Origin: CAIKBL01 sp043734785
Lineage (GTDB): Bacteria > Pseudomonadota > Gammaproteobacteria > Ga0077536
Direction of reading: 5' to 3'
DNA: 10,837 nucleotides
NCBI GenBank assembly: GCA_043734785.1
Contig: JAYTEX010000243.1
Coordinates: 1-10,837 of the forward strand
Shown: piece after piece, positions 5,952-10,837 of the stretch
Numbering within the stretch: the stretch's first letter is position 1
Layout of the letters: each line of letters begins with the position of its first letter
Translations under genes and position numbers: made by a program
The notes under the pieces: generated by a model
What the model was told of the DNA's origin: nothing
The model's input: only the letters and a program-made list of their open reading frames with translations
Database searches by the model: none

Positions 5952-8762
5952 CTATAGCAGCGCCAATTTGCGAGCGCGCGCAATCGCGCTGGTACGATTT
6001 TTTGCGCCCAACTTGATAAAGAGATTGTGTAGATGCCATTTTACGGTTTGTTCTGAAATAAAAAGTGCTGCCGCCAATTCGCTATTCGAACAGCCCGAAT
6101 CGATGAGCTTCAATAACTGCAGTTCGCGCCGGGTGAGATCGATTGAGCTACCTTCGCACGACACTACCATGGCCTCAGTCGTAGATCTGTTTCCGTCGGA
6201 ACACGCCATCGTTGCCTCAGGTGCTTGGTTTGATAAGGCCTCCAATAGCACCCTGAAAAATGGTTGGGGTATCGTGTCTGCTTTCGCTGCGTTGAAGGGT
6301 GCCCGGAGAGTTGCAAGCCGTTCAATAATCGTTCGCGTGAGCGGCCCTTCGTCGACGAAAACCCGGATAAAGCCCTGCGGTGCTGCGAGACTAAGCGCCG
6401 CATCCATTTCGCGCAGTGCCTCCATCTCCTTGCCCGTAAGCCAGAGCGCGTTAGCGCGTAGGATCTGCAATTCAAGCTGGCGACGTATGCGTCCGCTGCG
6501 CTTTGCACTCGCGATATCCTGCGTCAGGAGCGGCAGCGTGCGCTCCGCTGCTTGGTCAAAAAGTTGCATTCGCACCCATGCCAGCCTACGGATCTCCTGC
6601 ATGGCCTCACGCCGATCTTGATCGAGAAGGGGGTTGCTCGCCGTCAGAAAGCCGGCTTGTTCCGCCACGGCGATGGCGGAGGCCCGATCCCCGCACCGTA
6701 AATGTACCGCGATCTGCTCCGAGAGCATGGTTGCAGATAAGCGCAGCAGGCCAGACTGGTAGCCGAGTTGTTCAGCTTCGCGGAGCACGCTGAGCGCATC
6801 CGCATGGTGGTTCTCCAGCGCGCATAATTTCGCCTGGGTGTGGTAACCGGCAATCGCGACCTCGACCGTCCCGTGATTGCTCAGAAACGGTCGTGCTTCC
6901 GTAAGATAGTGGTGAGCCGTGGCGACATTGTTGGCTTCATAAAACGCTTCTGCCAGAAAAATCGACAGTAGCGAGGTCATAAACGAATGTGAGGTGCTGC
7001 CGTGATCGACGACCTCCAAGCCTTCCAGGTAGATCCGGATCGCCTCCTTTAGTTGGCCTTGCCGTAAGGCGATCATCCCGAGACTGCAAAAATTCCACGC
7101 GATCGCATAGTCGTTCGCGCACTTCTCGCAAGCTCGCCGCGCCTCTGCGTACTTCTGGCGGCCTAAGTCAAATTCAAACGTGTTGATCGTGGAATAGACC
7201 AAGGCGGTCGCCACGGCGGCAATATCCACGGCGTCGCCGTTGGGCCAATCTTTGAGCCATTTAGCGCAGGAATCGCGACTTAGATAATATTGATCCTGTA
7301 GCGCAAAGGCGATTGCGCGATTCATTTCGACCGATGAACGGATCGACTTTGCATCACACGCCAGTGCCATGTCGTCAAGTTTTTCAGCTTCGAGCGCAGC
7401 ACGCTCTAGCGACAATAACTGTGCATTGGCGGCCTCCCATCGGCGACAGAATGTCAGGCACCATGCGTTCGCGATTTGAATTTTAGGGAATCGGCATAAC
7501 ACCACGGCAGGCAGTTTATCCACCCACGCGAGGACGGTGTGCAGTTCACCGTGCCGGTGTGCGAGGTCTGGCGCAACACTGGAAATAACCTCGGCGGCTA
7601 ACTCGATACTGCTGGCCTCGAAGGCGTAATCAACTGCCTCGGTTGCGTAGCCGTGCGCATGAGACCACGCACTTGCCACACTCAGTATCGTGGTCTTCAT
7701 GCCAGGCCGTAAAGTTTCCAGGCGGTTCGCCAGAAAATCGCTGAATAGCTGGTGGTAGCGGTACCACTTCCGGTCACGATCGAGCGGATGCAGAAACAGA
7801 TGGGCGCTGGCAACACGCTCGAGCATTCGCTGACCATCGCGGCGATCGGTGATGGCGTCACACAGGCTCGCGTTCATACGGCCTAGGACCGAAGTGCATA
7901 ACAAGAACTCCCGTATTTCTTCGGGCAACCGATCGAGCACCACCTCACCGAGGTAGTTCGTAATGTCATGATCACTCCCCGAGAAGTCGCGGATAAACTG
8001 GCCAGCATCTTCGGTATTCCGTAAGGCGAGTGCAGCAAGTTGCAGGCCCGCGATCCACCCTTCGGCTCGGTTACTCAAGGCGCGAAGCAGCGCATCGTCG
8101 ATCACGATCCCTTTCACATCGCGCATGAAGGTGCGTACCTCATCGTCGCGGAAAGCGAGGTCTTCTGGGGATACTTCGAGCAGCTCATCGTTCAGCTTTA
8201 GCTGGGCGAATGGCAGGGGGGCCCGGTGGCGCCCGGCAATCACGAACGACAGGTGCGCCGGAGTGGCCCACACAAGGCGGGACACAATAGCGAGCACTTC
8301 ACCGGCACCGATGACATGAAAATCATCCAGAAACAGAACGAACGGGCGAGCATCGCGTTCGAGCGCCTTCACCATCGTGGCGAGTAGCGAATCAATCGAG
8401 ATGGGGTTGCCAGCTAAAAATCCCGAGCGCAGGCGGGGGTCAAAGTCTGGCAGGAGGGGCGCCAGCGCCGCGGTGAGATAGGAGAGAAAGCGCGCAGGGT
8501 CGTTATCCGCGGATTCAAGGCTCAGCCACCCACTCGCAATCCCGCGTTCCGTGATGTGCTCCCGCCATTGAGACAGAAGCGTACTCTTACCATAACCTGC
8601 GGGTGCTTCGACGGCGGCGACGCGCGGTCGCCCTGTCAGCAGCTGCGACAGGTGCGTCAGAAGCCGCCCGCGTAGGACCGTCGCTTGACCATCGTGTCGA
8701 TGGCTGAGCTTGGTCGTGATTAAAGCCGGCTCGGATTGCCGTGCTTCGTCCCCCGCTACCAT
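5952..8762 (-). CDS. MalT/LAL-type LuxR-family transcriptional regulator
   Basis: This is a 936-residue ATP-dependent transcription activator of the LAL (large ATP-binding LuxR) family, whose known members include MalT and the alkane regulator AlkS. The N-terminal NTPase has a Walker A motif A-P-A-G-Y-G-K-S-T (residues 53-61) and a Walker B motif F-V-L-F-L-D-D-F-H (141-149), followed by the typical I-A-G-R-H-R-A-P-L-P-F-A-Q-L-K segment. The middle, about 400-800, is helical and TPR-like, the usual ligand-sensing part. Residues about 876-936 are a LuxR helix-turn-helix (L-T-R-R-E-L-Q-L-L ... S-E-Q-T-V-K-W-H-L-H-N-L-F-I-K-L). I choose the ATG at 8762 because GAGGAG lies about 11 nt upstream of it, whereas the TTG at 8771 is only 2 nt from that site. 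It is divergent from the monooxygenase operon, so it is probably its regulator; the inducer is unknown. Confidence 0.9.
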   Translation of the reverse strand: MVAGDEARQSEPALITTKLSHRHDGQATVLRGRLLTHLSQLLTGRPRVAAVEAPAGYGKSTLLSQWREHITERGIASGWLSLESADNDPARFLSYLTAALAPLLPDFDPRLRSGFLAGNPISIDSLLATMVKALERDARPFVLFLDDFHVIGAGEVLAIVSRLVWATPAHLSFVIAGRHRAPLPFAQLKLNDELLEVSPEDLAFRDDEVRTFMRDVKGIVIDDALLRALSNRAEGWIAGLQLAALALRNTEDAGQFIRDFSGSDHDITNYLGEVVLDRLPEEIREFLLCTSVLGRMNASLCDAITDRRDGQRMLERVASAHLFLHPLDRDRKWYRYHQLFSDFLANRLETLRPGMKTTILSVASAWSHAHGYATEAVDYAFEASSIELAAEVISSVAPDLAHRHGELHTVLAWVDKLPAVVLCRFPKIQIANAWCLTFCRRWEAANAQLLSLERAALEAEKLDDMALACDAKSIRSSVEMNRAIAFALQDQYYLSRDSCAKWLKDWPNGDAVDIAAVATALVYSTINTFEFDLGRQKYAEARRACEKCANDYAIAWNFCSLGMIALRQGQLKEAIRIYLEGLEVVDHGSTSHSFMTSLLSIFLAEAFYEANNVATAHHYLTEARPFLSNHGTVEVAIAGYHTQAKLCALENHHADALSVLREAEQLGYQSGLLRLSATMLSEQIAVHLRCGDRASAIAVAEQAGFLTASNPLLDQDRREAMQEIRRLAWVRMQLFDQAAERTLPLLTQDIASAKRSGRIRRQLELQILRANALWLTGKEMEALREMDAALSLAAPQGFIRVFVDEGPLTRTIIERLATLRAPFNAAKADTIPQPFFRVLLEALSNQAPEATMACSDGNRSTTEAMVVSCEGSSIDLTRRELQLLKLIDSGCSNSELAAALFISEQTVKWHLHNLFIKLGAKNRTSAIARARKLALL

Positions 8763-8797
8763 GACTCGCAAATCTCCTCGGCAAGCCTCCTGAACGT

Positions 8798-8816
8798 GCC
8801 GCGCACTAGGCGCGGC
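8798..8816. repeat. Perfect inverted repeat GCCGCGC-N5-GCGCGGC
   Basis: Two perfect 7-bp arms, 8798-8804 and 8810-8816, flank ACTAG. The repeat lies 36-54 bp upstream of the regulator ATG (8762), probably in its promoter or untranslated leader. It could be an operator for autoregulation or a stem in the leader RNA; there is no T run after it on the - strand that would make it a terminator. Confidence 0.4.
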
Positions 8817-8939
8817 GTTGCTCGGCGATCACGTCGGTAGCGCCCGCCTAGATATTGACTATAACCGAATCCTCCGCGCTAAAACCCAACTTTTGGTGGG
8901 GGCGTTCGCGCCTGCCAAGGACTACGCTTGATCGCAGCT

Positions 8940-8949
8940 TCAGCGCTGA
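8940..8949. repeat. 10-bp perfect palindrome TCAGCGCTGA
   Basis: This palindrome is centred about 125 bp upstream of the monooxygenase alpha start codon. A protein-binding site is possible, but the length is short enough to arise by chance. Confidence 0.25.
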
Positions 8950-9058
8950 CAATCGCTTGGGTGTTCGGACCGGGATTGCGGTCTCCGCCCACTAGATTCG
9001 GGGCTCGCAACACCTGCGGCAACGCCGGGCTGGCGTAGAAACAAGGCGTCTATTTGAT

Positions 9059-9066
9059 GAGGAGGT
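9059..9066 (+). promoter_or_regulatory. Strong ribosome binding site for the monooxygenase alpha subunit
   Basis: GAGGAGGT is an uninterrupted Shine-Dalgarno match ending 3 nt before GTG 9070. It fixes the GTG as the start: the next in-frame Met is around residue 31, and an N-terminus resembling related alpha subunits lies between them. Confidence 0.8.
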
Positions 9067-9069
9067 CGC

Positions 9070-10611
9070 GTGAAAAGTACTGATTTCATTAAGGCACACG
9101 ATAGGGTCAAAGACTTCGACTGGACCCCGTCATACGTCAAATCAGCGGAGCGCTATCCGATGCCGTACCGCATTCCGGCTAAAACCAGCGATCCGTTCCG
9201 TCACCTTATCCGCGATTACTGCAGCATGGAGCGCGACAAGGACGACCGCCAATATGGGGCCATGAGCGACGTCATGGCGCGTGCAAAGATGCCGGCTAAG
9301 GCCTCCGAGCGATGGACGGAGGTTCTCAAGATGGTGTTGCCGGTGACCACCTATGCCGAGTACGCGGCGATGAAGTGTACTGGGCAGTTGATCGATGCTG
9401 TCGACAACGCGGAGCTGCGCCAAGGCTATCTGGCGCAGATGATCGACGAGGTGCGGCATGTCAATCAAGAAGCCTATTTGGCCCGCTATTTGGCCAAGCA
9501 CGCGGTTGATCCCGAAGGTTTCGACTGCGGCTATAAAATGCGCAGCACGAACTTTATTACCCGGGCGAGCCGCGCGGCATTCGACGGCTTTTTTGCCGGC
9601 AACCCCATCGAAGGAGCGTTGAATCTCCAGGTAGTGGCTGAAACGGCCTACACCAACCCAATTTTTGTGACACTGACCGAAGTTGCGGCCGCCAACGGTG
9701 ACCAAGCAACCCCAACGACTTTTCTGAGCGTGCAGTCCGATGAAGCTCGCCACATGGCGAACGGATATGCGACCCTCGCGGCTATCGCTTCGGTGCCTGA
9801 CAATCTGCCCTTGTTACAACGCGATTTTGATACGGCGTTCTGGCGGCAGCACACGTTCCTCGATCCGTTCATGGGCGCGGTATACGACTACTTTCAGGAA
9901 ACACGCGGCGGCTCATACCTCGAGGCGTGGACGGAGTGGGTGGGAAATGACTGGGCGGGCTCGTACATTCAGAGACTCGAACCGTTCGGCGTGAATTTGC
10001 CTGGCGGGTGGGCCGAAGCGGCCAGCCGCATGAAATGGCTCGGCCATACTGCGATGATGCTCTTCGCCGCCAGCTGGCCGATGCAGTTTCTGCGTTTCGA
10101 TCCGTTAACCGCACGCGATTTCGACTGGTTCGAGCGGAAATATCCGGGGTGGTACGGGCATTACGGCAAGTTTTGGGAGAGCTTCGCCGCGATGACTGAT
10201 CCGGCCGATGGCACGCTCGCGTTGTCGATGGTCGACGGAATGCCACCGCTTTGCCGCGTCTGTCACATGCCCTGCGTATTCCCACGGCCCGACATCTCGA
10301 CGATAAGGATCAAGGACCACAACGGTCTCAAGCACGCCTTTTGCTCGAACGGCTGCGAACGCGCATTCGGACTCGAACCGCATCGTTACGCGATGAACCA
10401 TACCTGGCTCGAACACTTCGACGGCTACGATCTCGCTGACTATATCGAAGAATGTGGCCTGCTCCGGGCCGATGGCAAAACGCTCATTGCTCAACCGCAT
10501 TTGAATCGCAGCAAGATGTGGACAATCGCCGACATCCGCGCGCAGCACTACGAGATCCGTGATCCCTTGAAGCATCTGCCATCGCAAGGCGCAGCAGGGG
10601 TCTTGCAATGA
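9070..10611 (+). CDS. Soluble diiron monooxygenase hydroxylase alpha subunit (MmoX/BmoX-like)
   Basis: This is the catalytic subunit of a soluble diiron monooxygenase, which uses O2 and NADH electrons delivered by a reductase to hydroxylate or epoxidise small hydrocarbons. The 513 residues align well with MmoX (527) of soluble methane monooxygenase, for example A-A-A-N-G-D-x-x-T-P-T-x-F-L-S, R-H-M-A-N-G-Y, K-Y-P-G-W-Y-G-H-Y-G-K and D-G-K-T-L-I-A-Q-P-H. The six iron ligands are Glu97, Glu127, His130, Glu191, Glu225 and His228, at almost exactly MmoX spacing. Thr195 matches catalytic Thr213. Residues aligned with MmoX Leu110, Cys151 and Phe188 are Thr93, Glu134 and Ala170, so the pocket differs and methane is unlikely. 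Cys395, 398, 402, 425 and 429 form a metal-ribbon-like cluster that MmoX lacks. The start is GTG with a strong ribosome binding site. Substrate unknown; closest subgroup probably group 3, possibly group 6. Confidence 0.93.
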   Translation: MKSTDFIKAHDRVKDFDWTPSYVKSAERYPMPYRIPAKTSDPFRHLIRDYCSMERDKDDRQYGAMSDVMARAKMPAKASERWTEVLKMVLPVTTYAEYAAMKCTGQLIDAVDNAELRQGYLAQMIDEVRHVNQEAYLARYLAKHAVDPEGFDCGYKMRSTNFITRASRAAFDGFFAGNPIEGALNLQVVAETAYTNPIFVTLTEVAAANGDQATPTTFLSVQSDEARHMANGYATLAAIASVPDNLPLLQRDFDTAFWRQHTFLDPFMGAVYDYFQETRGGSYLEAWTEWVGNDWAGSYIQRLEPFGVNLPGGWAEAASRMKWLGHTAMMLFAASWPMQFLRFDPLTARDFDWFERKYPGWYGHYGKFWESFAAMTDPADGTLALSMVDGMPPLCRVCHMPCVFPRPDISTIRIKDHNGLKHAFCSNGCERAFGLEPHRYAMNHTWLEHFDGYDLADYIEECGLLRADGKTLIAQPHLNRSKMWTIADIRAQHYEIRDPLKHLPSQGAAGVLQ

Positions 10612-10837
10612 ACACAACAAGTCAGGCACTCGCCGCAGTAAAACCGGCACGGGATTTCACCTTCATTAAACCGCAGCGGCGGCGCTTAACCGAATACGAA
10701 GCGTTGACGGTTCATCAGCAACCTGATCCGCTGGATTTCGATCGTCCGCACGGCAATCTCAACGTCACCGAGTGGTACTTATTGCGCGCCGACGGCTCGC
10801 CCTTGTGGCGACCTGAGTCGACGCGCTTGCGACATTC
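10608..10837 (+). CDS. Soluble diiron monooxygenase hydroxylase beta subunit (MmoY-like, 5' part, cut by window end)
   Basis: The ATG overlaps the alpha stop (ATGA, 4 bp), with AGGGG at 10596-10600 as its ribosome binding site, so the two subunits are translationally coupled. The 76 visible residues include F-T-F-I-K-P-Q-R-R-R-L-T-E-Y-E-A-L-T-V-H-Q-Q-P near the N-terminus and E-S-T-R-L-R-H at the window edge. As I recall it, MmoY has R-L-T-E-Y-E-A-L-T-V followed by Q-P, and later E-T-T-E-L-R. The beta subunit pairs with alpha in the hydroxylase and carries no diiron site. Alpha immediately followed by beta matches the mmoXY/bmoXY order; in the Gordonia prmABCD order the reductase comes between them. 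Gamma, coupling protein and reductase genes would lie beyond the window. Confidence 0.88.
   Translation, partial: MNTTSQALAAVKPARDFTFIKPQRRRLTEYEALTVHQQPDPLDFDRPHGNLNVTEWYLLRADGSPLWRPESTRLRH

Larger units (their letters stand above)
8763..9069. promoter_or_regulatory. Divergent promoter region between the LAL regulator and the monooxygenase operon
   Basis: These 307 bp must hold the promoters of both divergent transcripts. I see no -24/-12 sigma-54 site with the required 10-nt GG-GC spacing and consensus flanks. A -10-like TATAAC lies at 8860-8865 on the + strand without a good -35, and the same AT-rich patch reads TATAGT on the - strand. TTGACT at 8855-8860 has only a weak -10 (TAAAAC, 19 bp away). 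Weak core promoters would fit a need for an activator. Two perfect inverted repeats are listed separately. Three CTAG-centred sites occur at 8806-8809, 8848-8851 and 8992-8995. No small gene is visible. Confidence 0.6.

Noticed and set aside
5842..6621. 259-codon open frame on the + strand
   Set aside because: It lies almost wholly antisense to the C-terminal part of the LAL regulator, whose helix-turn-helix and codon pattern are clear; the product is Ser/Arg-rich with no domain I recognise. Only its first codons, in the spacer, resemble the flgL end.
8881..9050. Sigma-54 promoter for the monooxygenase operon, expected by analogy with mmo and bmo
   Set aside because: Every TGG in this stretch was checked; none has the GC dinucleotide at the right distance together with an acceptable -24 element.
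9142..9753. 203-codon open frame on the - strand
   Set aside because: Antisense to the diiron-ligand region of the monooxygenase alpha subunit, which is unmistakably coding on the + strand.
1..10837. CRISPR arrays, tRNA or rRNA genes, insertion sequences
   Set aside because: No regularly spaced repeats, cloverleaf-like segments, ribosomal RNA sequence or transposase-like frames were seen.

Overview
The window looks like the chromosome of a motile Gram-negative proteobacterium, probably gamma- or betaproteobacterial. The evidence is moderately high GC, P- and L-ring flagellar genes (found only with an outer membrane), and a FlgJ that carries a muramidase domain. I cannot name the genus.

Region 1 (1-5793, + strand) is the distal part of a flagellar rod/ring/hook operon in canonical order: flgH (3' end only), flgI, flgJ, flgK, flgL. 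The genes are tightly packed (flgJ-flgK 3 bp apart, flgK-flgL overlapping), except for a 221-bp gap between flgI and flgJ. That gap holds potential RNA structure with a pseudoknot topology and a very good sigma-54 (-24/-12) promoter match, so flgJKL may be transcribed separately from flgHI. These genes make the L ring, the P ring, the rod cap with peptidoglycan hydrolase, and the two hook-filament junction proteins.

Region 2 (5794-5951) is a short convergent spacer with no clear terminator. It holds a stretch resembling the 3' end of flgL.

Region 3 (5952-8762, - strand) encodes a large MalT/LAL-type LuxR-family regulator: an N-terminal ATPase, a TPR-like middle and a C-terminal LuxR helix-turn-helix. 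It points away from region 5 across a 307-bp intergenic region (region 4) that contains perfect inverted repeats and CTAG-centred elements.

Region 5 (9070-10837, + strand, runs off the window) begins a soluble diiron monooxygenase operon: the complete hydroxylase alpha subunit, overlapped by 4 bp by the start of the beta subunit. Both are closest, by recalled sequence, to MmoX/MmoY of soluble methane monooxygenase and relatives such as butane monooxygenase. All six diiron ligands are present at nearly the MmoX spacing, but the residues aligned with three MmoX cavity positions (Leu110, Cys151, Phe188) are Thr, Glu and Ala. The enzyme is therefore probably not a methane oxidiser; a larger alkane, alkene or ether is a plausible substrate. 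The likely system is a LAL regulator that senses a hydrocarbon-derived ligand and switches on the divergent monooxygenase operon. This differs from the sigma-54 activators (MmoR, BmoR) known for soluble methane and butane monooxygenases.
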